Positions 1 through 12,229 of a DNA stretch of 64,000 bases are shown in pieces. The position numbers were made by a program, and so were the translations under genes. Position 1 is the first letter of the stretch; each line of letters starts with the position of its first letter. Source of the DNA: Apteryx mantelli (Eukaryota; Chordata; Aves; Apterygiformes; Apterygidae); assembly GCF_036417845.1 (NCBI RefSeq), contig NC_089980.1:111191169-111255168 (forward strand). The letters run 5' to 3'. Under the pieces are notes generated by a model. It made no database searches, was not told the origin of the DNA, and was given only the letters and a program-made list of their open reading frames with translations.

Positions 1-3000
1 TATCCTTCTGTTTTTTTCTTCAGCCTCAGAATTTTGGGGAGTCTAATGGATGACTTTTGAATACCTGCAGTAGCAGTAATTTCCATTACTTATCTGCCTG
101 GAGACATTCTCAATGTTCACAATACAGAATGTCAGTATAATAGAGTGATGCCTAAGGGTCAAGCTGGACTCATGATTAGTTACACTAATTCAACTAGGAA
201 GAACAAATGTGCCAGGTAAAGTTCATCAGTAGTACCAGACAACAGCTGACATCAGCCCATCAGCAGGGACAGGCCACAAAATGGTGGTGCATAGATTCAA
301 TGTGTCTGAGGTATCTGTGATATCTCCGAAAGCTAAAGAATCTACCGTAGATGCCCTCTGATTCATTCAACACTCTTAAGGTCCTTCTTGAGAACGTGTC
401 AGAAAGTGACTGTGATTCTCAGTCCTCTTGTTTTACAACAAAATTTGACTTGACACACTTGATTAATTTTTCAACAATTCCTAAAGCACAACTGTAGTAC
501 TTGTATGCCAATTTTACGATTGAATTTAATTTCTCTAGAATATATAATTTCCCTGTTTTCCCCAATGCTTTGTTATCTGGTTACCCTAACAAAGTCATTG
601 AAATTACAAGTGTCTCTAAATTCCCATTAGTTTTAAGAGCTTGAATGTCTGAAGCCACATTCTTCTTTATCTGCTTTATCCGTTTTCTCTAAAACTGGCC
701 TGAAGTATTAACTATTTTCATCATGCTTTTCTACAGTCCCAATACTAAGCAGTAATTGATTTTTTTGTTGTTCACCAAAATCCTTTTTCTTTAAGATTGT
801 CACAGCTGCTGTTTTTCATCAGTCATCTACCATTGACCGTTCTTCACATTAGTGACTGCAATATTATTTGAATCTTATGCAACTCCAGTACCCCAAAAAG
901 AGCATCATGATATCACAAAGTTTTGTGACACTGTTAAACTGATTTGAAAGTGAAATATTTAGCATAGTATTCATGCACTGAGGAACTTCCCTGTAATCCC
1001 ATGATCCCATAAACTCTGTACAGTTCTACAGTTGTATAATTTTGTCATTTTTCCAAGATGCCACAGGATCTGCTATTTTTGCATTGATCATTTTGCTGCA
1101 GCTGATGTTGTGTTCTGTTTTGTATCCCTGCCTTAAAATGCCACTTATTTGCCATTTTTTCCCAACCAGAAAAGCTCATTAATCATTTGGCAGTAAACCC
1201 AGTGTAAAGAGATGGAAAGAGATGGAAAATTGGAACTGACGTGCAGTTTATACCCAGGAAGTAAGGAGAACCATTCACTTAGGCTGGCAAGTTGGTCTCA
1301 AGAACAGCGAAGCTAGTTTGGACCAGGGCACATATTATTCTCATGTTCATGGACAACAGCTAAGACATTGTAGAGTATCCTGATTACAGCTTTAAAAAAC
1401 AGTAACATTGGGTGCAGGGCTAAAACTGTAGGCTACCTCTGTACTAGCAAAAAAAACATGGTGCTGAGTTCAGCTGATATGGGATAGCCCACTCCATATT
1501 GCTCTTCAAAACAAGGCGGCCACATCCAGATTGCCTGCTGAGAATAGGCCTTTGCTCATGCTAATTCTCAAACTGTGAAGTGTGCAATTGGGCCTGGGCC
1601 AAAACTGTGTTAGGAACCGTTCTAATAATTTAACAGTGTAGACAGTCAAATGTCATTCTCCAGGTCTATGCCTTATAGTTTTCCAGGGGGGAAAAAAAAA
1701 CATGCTAACAATATCTTTATTTAACTAAAGCAACTTTCTTCAAATAGCCAGTGTTCATATTTGCACAGTTTCCTCCTCCCTTCAGCTGGATGCTATATAA
1801 TTTGCTCTGGAGTAGAAGTGAATCTGTCGAAATTCATCTAGCAGTTGCATGGAGGCCGAGCTTCTGCTTTTGACTGACCAGTGTGCTGTTTATTACCCCG
1901 GAGATCTGACTCAGTTGGTCACTGGCAGTGCGCAGTCCAGAAGGTCCGGGAAGGTCAGAAGGTTAGGTGAAGAGTTTGTGCACCTGCATGTTGAGCCTGT
2001 ACCCAGCCTGGACAGAAGGGGGAGAAGTTTGACAAGGCTGAGGAGCACTCTGTATAAGTCAGCAAGCCTTTTAATTTTAATTTAATTTTAATTAATGTTT
2101 TACGTTACTGGCACATAAGTGGTACCACAGTTCTGGAAAACAGGGTATGCAGTTTGCTGTCCATCACCATTTCTTCTTTTGAACCATGTCCTGCTGATCT
2201 TTAACAGGTCAGCAGTTATGTCTCTGCCTGACATTTTCCCTTCCACTTGTTTCAATAACTTGTTTCAAAAACTCTGTTTTTTCCTCTAATGCTGAGTACC
2301 AATCCTCAAATTGACTGAAATTAGGTAAAGCCCAATCCTACTTTTTTCATTTGTTTCAGTTACTCATTGACACTAACCTTATTGCAAAACATCATATGAT
2401 TACTTCAGCAGAAATTAAGAAACAAAATTATCATCTGTATTACCAGACTCAAATTTTACAATGCAAAACCTTAGTAGGGGTTTGTCAACCTTTCACACAC
2501 AACTCCTTTTATTAGGAAAAGAGAAAAGATAAAGAAGTGAAAAGGTACCATCTTTGAGGAAACTCCCCAATTCATAATTCAAACTATTTTATAACCCAAA
2601 CTTTCTTAATGACCTATTTATTGAAAATTGTAGATGGTAATATTTCTCACAATATTCTTTGTTCCATTTATTAAACATCAGTTCATTTATAATGACTTAT
2701 AATGACTTCCACATTGACCTTACCAGTAGGGTATGATTTTAGAAGTATTTTTAAACAAAATCATTGATATTCGAACAGCCCACATCCCAAATGTTTTATG
2801 GCAACATCCATATGACCAGCTGTCAAACTGTCCTCATCAGCTCATTCAAAACCAGTCCAATCCAACACTGCCCAAACTCCTATTATTCTGCTACCTAATT
2901 AACAAAAAATAAATTCCTTATTTTGTGTTAACTGTATATCATTACATATTTTCTACTCCCACTTTTGTTATACTAACTAGCAAATTGCTCAACGCTAATC

Positions 3001-3028
3001 CTTTGGAGCCCAGTTCTTTTCTACTCAC
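1..3028. other. unassigned AT-rich stretch (intron or intergenic)
   Basis: No gene is recognised here. A patch at about 1790-2070 is richer in GC than its surroundings, has a TATA-like motif near 1794, and holds a 78-codon open frame (1849-2085, +) with no family resemblance I can name. The patch runs into a (TTTAA)-type simple repeat. If the minus-strand candidate gene is real, its downstream exons would have to lie here, but I could not pick any out. Confidence 0.4.
2068..2095. repeat. simple repeat, TTTAA-type
   Basis: Run of TTTTAATTTTAATTTAA units, read directly from the sequence. It lies at the right edge of the GC-richer patch. Confidence 0.7.
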
Positions 3029-3317
3029 CTAATTACAACTGCTAATAACAAGGGAGAGATGGTGACGCGGATATCTTCTCTGTCTTCGAAGCTGCCCTGT
3101 TCATCTCGCCTATCTAGAACATTTGGATCTCTCTGAATGGCAGGGATTAGCACTTTGGCAAAATGTCCCTTCCCTGATTCAGGCTCCTTTTCAGCTCTTA
3201 TTGTTAATTTACCCACAATCTTATTTACTTCTTGTATCATCAGCTTGACTGAATTTTCATGTGATTTAGGCTTTACATATACTGTTTTCATAATTTGCTT
3301 TCTTGATGCTTTCACTT
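3029..3317 (-). CDS. candidate internal exon of unidentified minus-strand gene
   Basis: On the minus strand a pyrimidine-rich acceptor (TTTCACTTTTAAG) opens a 289-base segment that stays open to a consensus donor (ATTAG|GTGAGTAG). It encodes about 95 residues, mostly hydrophilic, with a charged middle (DRRDEQGSFEDREDI) and a hydrophobic end (SPLLLAVVI). Length and frame are regular: two bases, 95 codons, two bases. The 96-codon open frame in AT-rich DNA with both splice sites is unlikely to be chance. I do not recognise the family. It is the most downstream exon found for this candidate gene, and no 3' end was located. Confidence 0.4.
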
Positions 3318-6300
3318 CTTAAAAGTGAAAGTAATTTATTTTTGAATATTCTTTCAAGCTTTTGTTTATTCAGTCTTTAGATTTTTTCTCACTTAACATA
3401 TTTACTGATTTGGTTTTCCCAGAAGTCTTGACTTGTTTACACATTTTTTGCAGTGTATTTTTCTTATTGCTAGCTCACCTTCTTTTTGTATGTCTGTTTG
3501 CAGTAACACTTTCTCTGCTCTGTGCTTTATATTACTTCATTAAATATTTTCCGTCCAGTTTATACTGAGATGTTTTTCTGACTGTGATGAGCAAGTATCT
3601 CTGTATTTACCTTAAATAGCATGGTAAATGTTTTGAGCTGGCCTTTAAATCACTTCAGGCTCCAAAGCGAGTAAAGGATGAATCATGCACTGCAGAGGGG
3701 TTGAGGCGGCTATTTTCGTCGGAATGCCTTCTCAGTCTTGCGGAGTTGATTTATTCCAGCAGGGAGTAATGATGGTTACTTTACTTAGAGCTTTCTAAAT
3801 CACTGGCTACATTCATGTAGGGCTTTCAAATCCTGGATTTACTGACAAAGTTCTCTGTCCAAAACTCTAGAACAGGTGAGGGAAATCCAGATACTTCTTC
3901 CAAATCTTCTTTAATTTATCCTGACAGATAGATCCATCATCTGCCTGATTACCTCTGCCTCTCACTGCATGCATCCTCTTCAATATATTTAGGCTGCTGT
4001 AGTGAACATCCTCACTAATTCCTTGTTCTGTTATATATTATATTTTCAATACCTTAGCATCGTTTTTCAGGCCACGTGTCAGGAAGGACCTGCCCTGTCC
4101 CTATGCTCGGCTTCTCGAAAAGGATGCCACTCCTATGTTTTGTGACAAGATGTTCCATGTGCTTTAAATAGTTTTGCTTGCAGTCTTCGGTTTGGAGGAA
4201 GGGGCTGGCCCGGTTTCTCTCGCTTGTTCGTCTTCCTCTGATAACTTTTGAACACTTGATCAATGTTAGATAGTGGGGTTGAAGCCTCAAAGATAAGTTC
4301 TCACAAATTGGAAAAATTAGAGCCTGGATAAAAAAAGAGAGAGAGATTCAAATTTCCATCTTGGGAAAGGAAAGCAAAACTCAGCCTCTTTTCTGTGTGG
4401 AGCAGCAGCAGCCAAGCAGTTAGCATAAACATCCTGGCCATCTGATCAGCATAAATATAGCTTCAGCTCATCCTCTGCCTGATAGTATACAAACAAACAA
4501 ACAGGAGACTATTTGGGCTATTGAGCATCAGGACTAAGAAAGAATCAATTTATAGGCTTCATTTAGTCGGCTGCACATGGATTTCCTTCTTCCTTTTCCT
4601 AGGCTATCTTTACCATATTTAAACTGTGAGCTTCTGAAACAGTTTGAGGTGTGCCTTGTAGGAGGTCTGTACTGCAAGTCTCTTGATGATGCATGGCATG
4701 AATATTTGATAATGATGGTCAGAAAGCCTAGAAAATATTGAATGTGTGTGTCATTATGGTGCTAGAAAACTTTGGACTAACAGATATGTAAAGAAGTTTT
4801 TCAGTCTGTGTATCTGTGTAGATACTGATATTTTCTTTTCTTGGAAAAGATTATCATTAAACTAGTTTACAAGAAGAAAATATAGTTGCATATAACAATA
4901 TTTTCTGCATTCCTTGTACTCTCTTGAGATTAATTACATTTTTACTCGCATATGAGTAAAGAATAGGATCCTTTCTGATCAAGTAATCTGTAGGTAATCA
5001 GAAGATTTCTTTAACCCAAAAACTATTTTTATCCAAAATAAAATATGTATCTAGTACAGGCTAATCATATCCATGTGTCTAGGATTTTTATCTAATTTTT
5101 TGAATCATATAGAATCAATTGTCAGGATACAGAAAAATGCACAGAAGGGTAAAAGGATTTGTTTTTATAGGGAGAATCTTTTTTTGTCTGAAAATTCCAA
5201 AACAGTTACGCCTCCATTAAAAGAAACCCACTGCAGTTTAAGGATTTTCTTCAGGCATTTCAGTGTTTATCTAAGGATATTGAATAATACAGATTTGGCC
5301 AGGCAGATTTCCCGTTTTAAGCCCATGACTTGATCGTGAAAAAATGTTCTATTCAGTGCTGACACACACTGAGTTTTCAAATACCCAGTCTCTGTGTAAA
5401 ACAGGTCGTAAAATTCCAACCTCAAAGTGGCCAAGCACTTTCCAACTCTTAATTAATCTCTGTATTAGACTTACTCAAAGCAATTCCACTGTTACCAGTT
5501 AAAACCCCCAAAACACCAAGGCAGGGATCCAGTCTGCATAAACTAGTCACCTGACCTGCACTTACCTTTTAAGCTCTTCTTTTGAAAGGAATAGTTTCCT
5601 GTGCAATTATTGGAAAGGGGTAGGTGTCCTGCTGGCCTCCTAAAGGATATTCAGCCTGTTTAAATTCATGTGTCTAGGTAGATGAATTTAATGCTACTTG
5701 ATGGCTGTAAGTATAATTTATTTTCCATTTGTTTACCTCAGGTTTGTTTTAGGTGTTGGCTTTTTTTAACATTCACACGATGCATGGGAGTGAAAACTTG
5801 AGCGTTTTTGAAAGTTAGAAGAGTTTTAGTTCTGCTCCCTGTTATGGATACCAACATAAGGAGTTAGGGATAACTCCTACATTCTTTATGCAAGCAAAAT
5901 TCCAAATTAATTGAAAGTTGCCTGAGCAAGACATACAAGATCAAGTTCTTGAACTACCCCTTCAGAAGCCTAGAATATTAATATACTAATTAATTCCTTT
6001 AGGCACCTTTCTACTAGAAACTAAATATTTATATTACTTCATCTTCCCCATGTTCCTAGTATTTTCTTTGGCTGAGGCTTTATAGAAATTACACAAGTGA
6101 AGCAACTGTGACTAATACATTACAATGTAACAGTGAAAGCTTCAAGCAGAGATCCCTCTCCCCAGCAAGTCTATTCTAAAACTGCACTGATTTCACTGGA
6201 AGCAGACTCTAGCCTCAGAATTTACAGTTCCGACCTTATCTCCTGGCACAGTTCACATCAATTCCTGTTGCAACTCTCCTTAAAATTCAGGGCTTGCTAA

Positions 6301-9300
6301 TAAAAGTGGTGATTTATTTTCAAACTGTAGAACAATTGCTGGCAACAATATCTTGGCAATCTTCTTCAGACCACCTACATGAATATGTAAAAATCTGGTA
6401 CACACATTATTGTTTGGAAAACTACATGGTGACTTTGCATATCAAATTGCAGAAGATGAGACTCATCCTAATTACATTTAAATAACCATTAAAATTGACT
6501 ACAATATAGCCACAGCTAGTGGAAGAGATTACTCTGTTTACCTTTTCAAATAAGAAACCAAGCATTTCAGAGTTGTGCAACTATTAACAACATAGTATTT
6601 CTGAAACCACAAAGTTATTGGAAGATATTGAAGACTAAACATTTTTATAACAAATCTGATAACAGTTAAACTGCAAAGGTGGCTCACAAGGAATCTAAAT
6701 GAATCCAGTTGGTATGCACTATTGTTACATTTCAGGTGGTATTGACACATTATAAAAAAAGGCAGCAGCAATTTTTCAAGCACTTACTGCCCCAAATGCT
6801 TTCAAAAGTGAACACGGTCTCTTTATACAGACTTAGTTTTCATGGACCCACTGCTTACATGGGTATTACATGCTTCAGTGTGTGTCATTTTGCCTTCTCA
6901 ATGAACTGCATACAGTTAAACATGGGTACATATGATGGCAGGTAGATAACTACATGCATTCTAGTAGGGGTTGGGTATCTCACAGTTTATGATGAATACG
7001 ATGATCTCTGTGATAACTTGATGTTCCATGCTAGTGGGAGAAAGTTCTCCCAAGGTCTTCTGATATAGACTTTAGGGAAAGGTAGGCTTTGAAATTGGAA
7101 CAAAGCAAAAACCAGTCAGGCAGGTACAACCCTTATAATGGCAGTCATCATGGTTAAAAATCACTATTATCATTTGTCTTTGCACTTTGTTCTTGCTTTT
7201 CTCTGGCAGCCTGAACTCTCTGGATTCCTCCCTCTCTCTGCATAGAAGCACTGGCAGAGTGTGCACACCAGTCTGCCTTCTCCATGCAAGGAAAGCTACA
7301 AAAACCTCACATGTTTTACAGCTGCTGCAGTTTACTGTCACCTACTATTTCAGGGATTTTTTCAACAATTCCAAAGACTGCAGGACTCAAGGGTATTTTT
7401 TTTCTGCAAATTCCAGTGAGAAGGAGTCACTTAGTACAAAGGGCTCTCAGAGTAGTTTGCTTTGTGCTTCAGTTTGAGCTGTTTGTTGTATTCCAGCAAA
7501 TTTGTTTGGTATTTTACTAATTAAAAAAAAAAAAACCTGTCTTTTCTAGTCTTTTCTTTGTTCCCTCTGTTAGCTCTCACTGCATGCAAAGTCTTTTTCC
7601 TACTCTTAAGGACAAAAAAAAAATCTTCCATAGCTAAAGGATCACCTTAAATTCCCAGATTAAGGTAAATAATTCTGTTCCTCGGGAATAAAGCATCCTT
7701 TTACAAAGAAGATAGGGTTTCTTGGGGGGCAGTTTTCCATGCTTTCACTTCAAGTGCAAGATATTTCTTTGCCTTTATTTAAAAATAAAACAACAACATG
7801 CAGCAACAACACACAAAAGTGCACATACAGTTCTCCTTCTGGGAAGAGGGTGAGAGAAAGAACCAACCACATGGAACGAATTCATAGTACTGCAGGTATC
7901 TCTGGAAGGTGTTCACACAGGAGCAAGATGAGGCTAGTACAAGAAACTATATAGAACAAAGCTGTAGCTACATGGTGTACAAACAGCTATTACATAACAA
8001 TAATATATTTGTTAGATTATTAACTGTTTTCTTAATTTGCAGGTGTAGAAACTAAATACACCAGAAAATTAATAAATGAAAAACTGTGTTGTTGATTTAA
8101 AAATCTAATTAGCTGAAGATTTAATGGAATGAGAAGGACAATGGGAAAATCAGATAACTGGAATTCATTCTTCTGTAACTCACTTGGTAACTCACACTTA
8201 GGGTTTAACATTGCACTGTACCATCCTTCAGGGAACCCTTGCGCAGAGGTGATCAGAGACTTTTCTACATTAGGAAAGTGCAGATTTATGGCAGAGACAG
8301 AGCAGTCAATGGCCATTTGGCAGCAAGTGGTGAGCAGGCAGCAGACCCCATGTTGTACCCCTTTATCCAACCCTGGCCGATCTCATTCCCTTGCAGGAGG
8401 GAGCACATGATACTCTCAGGGAACAGAGCCAAAAGTGTGGTTTTATTTACAGGTCTGGGAGCTTCTTGTTTCTGTTTTGCATGCCACAACATCCTGCAAA
8501 TTCTACTCCGGGGAATTCAGAAAGCTGGAGCAGCAGCAGGGGGACGCACAGCAGACAGTCTCAGAGGGGGAGGAACAGTCCTGGTAGTCCCCAGACGCAG
8601 CAGGTTTTGACTGTCATCCCTACCTCCTCGAGCTGCTCATCTGCCTTCCCACTTCACCTACAGCCTCTCAAGTCCACTCAGAGAGTTTCTGGGTGCTAGT
8701 AGTGCTCATTTCCTCCTTTCCGCCGGTATTTGCCTCCCCTGTTCCTCCTGCATAGGTATTAGCTGTGCTGCTGCCTGCACAGGTTCCTTATTTGCCTCCC
8801 CAACGCCAAATAGGTGGACTTCCCTCATACGCAGGTAGTAGCAATTCAGCAGTAGTAGCATAGCAAATCAGGTCACAGCCAGCCCTGTGCCCTGCACAGT
8901 GCCACCAAAAGTCCCTTCTTTCCCTCACTTGCACCCTGATAGCCAAGTCCTATTTCTTCCCGTGTTTCTTTTCACCAACATCATACTCACGAACCTGCTT
9001 ATTCTGCATCTCCAGGCATCCCCATTCAAAGCCACCGTCCCAGCTGAAGGGATCTAGACTCCATTCTTCATTTGGGCTCCATCTCAGCCTTGCTATCCAA
9101 GGGGTTTAAAATGTCCCATGAAGGGGAGCACAGCTCCCACCTCCCAGCCCCCTGCCATTGCTAACAACGCAGGCATAGGCAGAGCAGGCAAATGTGCCAC
9201 AGCTGCACCTTCCCCAGGCAATCTCCTGAAATCCAAAGGAATACATTGGACAAATGATCCTCTGAAAGTTTGGTGATGTGATGTTTAAAAAGGGGGAGCT

Positions 9301-11518
9301 AGGATGATATTTTAAATAATTACAAACACATTCACTCTTACAGAGTATTGGCTTCAGAGGCAAAAGACTAATATAACTTTCCATTTCATTTACTTTTCTT
9401 TGTAATGTTTTAGTTCTATGATTTTTATTGAACATTGTCCTCACAGCCTGGTATAAAAGTACCTGCATCGAGTTATAAGGCTTCTGTCTCCCTCAATAAG
9501 CTGAAGTTGGACTCATTAACATTTTTTATAAGGCTGCTAAGACAGACTCTTCAAAATTCAAGTGTAATAGCCTGAATACAGACAAGTTTTCAGTAGTAGG
9601 CAAAGAAAATGCCAGAAACTCATTCTCAGTGATATTTTTGAACTTCAAAGAGACTGTAAAATAGCCTGGCTGAGATTTTCCAAAACTGACCTATTTTTAT
9701 ATCAGTTTGTTTTTGCTGTTAGGATTCTCTGCTAACCCTTTTGTCAACCAGTTTTACTTCAGGGTATTATCTTTCCTGTGCTCAGTACAACTAATAAATT
9801 AAGAGGCTAGAAGCTTTGGATTTCTGTAACAACTCCTTAGAAAATGTGATAGCTCTAAAAATTCAACAGTACAATTTACATATTGTGTTTGTGGTTGAAA
9901 GATCATTTTCCATCAGTGGAAATTCTCTGTTTCAACTGGTCTGATGATGATGGGTTGACTGTATGACACTTGCCGGTAATATTCAGAAAGAGATGGTCAC
10001 ACAATTAGAAAAATTAAAATATTCTCTACAATAGACTTTTTTCTGCCTTCTTTTTTTTAATAGAGTTTAGAGCCAGAAGGAAACTTATTTAAATTGCCTA
10101 CATACAACAGGCCATAGAATTTCATCCACTCTATAGATCCATGCAACTAATGTTGGGCTAAGGTGTTTGTTTTTGGAAAGAGTGGATCCTACAACCTTTC
10201 AGTTAAACTCCAATGCAAATTTGCTTGAGTAAAACTGAAGTAAAAGGGAGATCTGGGGGTGCTAAAATTTAGTAAAACTCTCATACTCTGGTCACAAGAA
10301 CTTGGAAAACATACCTGAAGTTCATGGCAAGACTTTGTAAACAGTCCTTCAGATTAACTTTTATTTATTGACATGACAATAAGACTGGGGCTGGTATAGA
10401 CCACTATTCTATTTTCTTAGATTTACCACATAGCAAAATTTGTGTTTTTTTCCTATAGATTCACTGAAGCATCTTACGTCAGTTTGTTGTCCTGTTGCTT
10501 TTAACTAAGGGTAGCTTTTCTTAACTGTAAATTGCTTCTCTCTCCTGCCTGCAAGGGAAATACCGAAGTGTTTGAGAGGGCTGCCTGGTAAACAAAGATG
10601 CAGAATACTTTGTTTCCACTGTGCTCTGTACAAAGAAGTTCTAAAATTGTCTGTATGTTTTCCAAATGTTTTATTAATGCTAGTAAGTTCCAAATATATT
10701 GCCTTATTTTCTTCTTTTGGGCGTGGACATAGATTTAGTTTTTATGTCTACATTGTCATTACCTCAGCCTGACAGTACATTATGGGAAGCTGGAAGATTT
10801 ATTGGCAGAAGAGAGTGCATTGGAAATAAAGCAGCATAGTGGTAATTGGAGAATGAGTCAGTGTCTGGAGTCCAGCTGTGCTTTCTACACAAGGCTGACT
10901 ATAGCTAACTTTCTCAAAATTGTTCAACTCTCTGAAACTGACTTTTTAAAAAAGGAATGGGCCATGTATATGCTAAACACATTTTTGGCTAAGAACATTG
11001 TTTTTTATCAAAGGCAGCAAATTATCTTTCTTCCTTCTCATTGTTATTCATATTGCAGTGGAGTGTAGGATCTGTGCACATGGAGAAGCAATTCATTGTA
11101 TACACACACGCATACACCAGGATATCTAAAAGATGAGCAGGCATCAGCATCATCCATACAAAGCACCAGTAATAGTTTGTTATGTAGTAAGTTCTGTGAC
11201 TAATGTGTAAAAACACCTACATCCTGACCCTGGGAGGCAAAGCATTGTTATTTCTTATTACACTCATTTACAGTGGTAGGAGCTTAAGAAGCACAGTATG
11301 AGTCCCTAGGTGGTATTATTTTAATTAGCAAGTGGAATTATGAAGCTTACTTCATCAAAATCCCAAAAACTGAAGTTCTAACCTATGAATAATACAGTAC
11401 TTTAAGGAAGAAATGCATTTAAATGTCTTCAGAGAATATTGTCAAATTAGGTATCAAATTTAAAGCAAATTTTATAAAACCAAACTCCTAAAAATCCATC
11501 TTTTTTCTTTCTTTTGAC
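3318..11518. other. long stretch without an assigned gene
   Basis: Probable intron of the minus-strand candidate gene. A minus-strand open frame at 4054-4290 is coding-like in two frames at once, so neither can be chosen. A good minus-strand donor (AAAAG|GTAAGTGC) sits near 5566, and the short segment before it is open only if the acceptor at about 5652 is used. The segment 8240-9150 is GC-richer with overlapping open frames on both strands and no recognisable product. No RNA gene or recent transposon was seen. Confidence 0.35.
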
Positions 11519-11539
11519 ATTATAATGGAAAGGCACACC

Positions 11540-12075
11540 CTGTGCCTTGCCGGAATGCTCAGAAGAAGCGGCGGGTGATTGTTGTGGGGGGCTCCCTGCT
11601 GCAGGGGACGGAGGCATCTATCTGCTGACCTGACCTCATGTCTAGAGAGGTTTGTGGCCTGCCAGGGGCTCGTGTGAGAGATGTCATGGAAAGACTGCCA
11701 AGGCTTGTCCGTGCTTCGGACTATTACCCACTGCTGCTCCTCCATGTGGGCGCTAATGACACCAAGGGCAAACTGGAGACCATCAAGCAGGATTTCAGAG
11801 CTCTGGGGATGGTGGTCAAGGGTCTGGGAGCCCAGGTCATCTTCTCCTCAATCCTGCCAGTGAGGGGGATGGATGAGAGGAGGAGGAGACGGACTTCCCA
11901 AGTTAACAACTGGCTGTGCTGCTGGTGTTGGCAACAGGGTTTTGGTTTCTACGACCATGGGACCCTGTTTGAAGATCGATAACTGATGGCGAGAGATGGG
12001 ATCCACCTCACGAGGTGGGGCACGCGGGTCTTTGCCAACAGGTTGGCCAACCTGCTAAGGAGGGCTTTAAACTAG
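11540..12075 (+). pseudogene. CR1-A ORF1 remnant, SGNH esterase-like domain
   Basis: ORF1 of CR1 elements encodes an SGNH-hydrolase (esterase) domain that accompanies the element RNA. Seen here are the first block, which reads VVGGSLL where the family has GDSLL, the LLHVGANDT block at about 11734-11762, and a final DGIHLT block (about 11994-12011) holding the Asp and His of the usual catalytic set. The first block has lost its Asp (GGS for GDS). A TGA lies near 11626 and a TAA at about 11980, before the DGIHLT block, so the frame is broken at least twice. The N-terminal part of ORF1 is missing. Confidence 0.75.
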
Positions 12076-12229
12076 GAAAGATGGGGGAAGGGGAGAGTTA
12101 TAGTGACAGGGTAGTTGGCAAAAGACAGCTCAAGTCGGGATGCCTCCAGCAGGTGAATGCAGCCAGGGAAGTGTGCCTGGGATGTGGCTATGGAGGATCC
12201 TCTTTTACCCCTCCTGGGAAACCTGTATG

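Noticed and set aside
1849-2085. 78-codon plus-strand frame in a GC-richer patch with a TATA-like motif
   Set aside because: No recognisable family and no splice sites; a transposon or LTR remnant is possible but no defined ends were seen.
4054-4290. Minus-strand frame of 78 codons as another exon
   Set aside because: Two frames look equally coding-like and the donor (AAG|GTATTG) follows an in-frame stop.
8032-8610. Overlapping open frames on both strands, 93-123 codons
   Set aside because: No splice logic, no family resemblance; the strands mirror each other.
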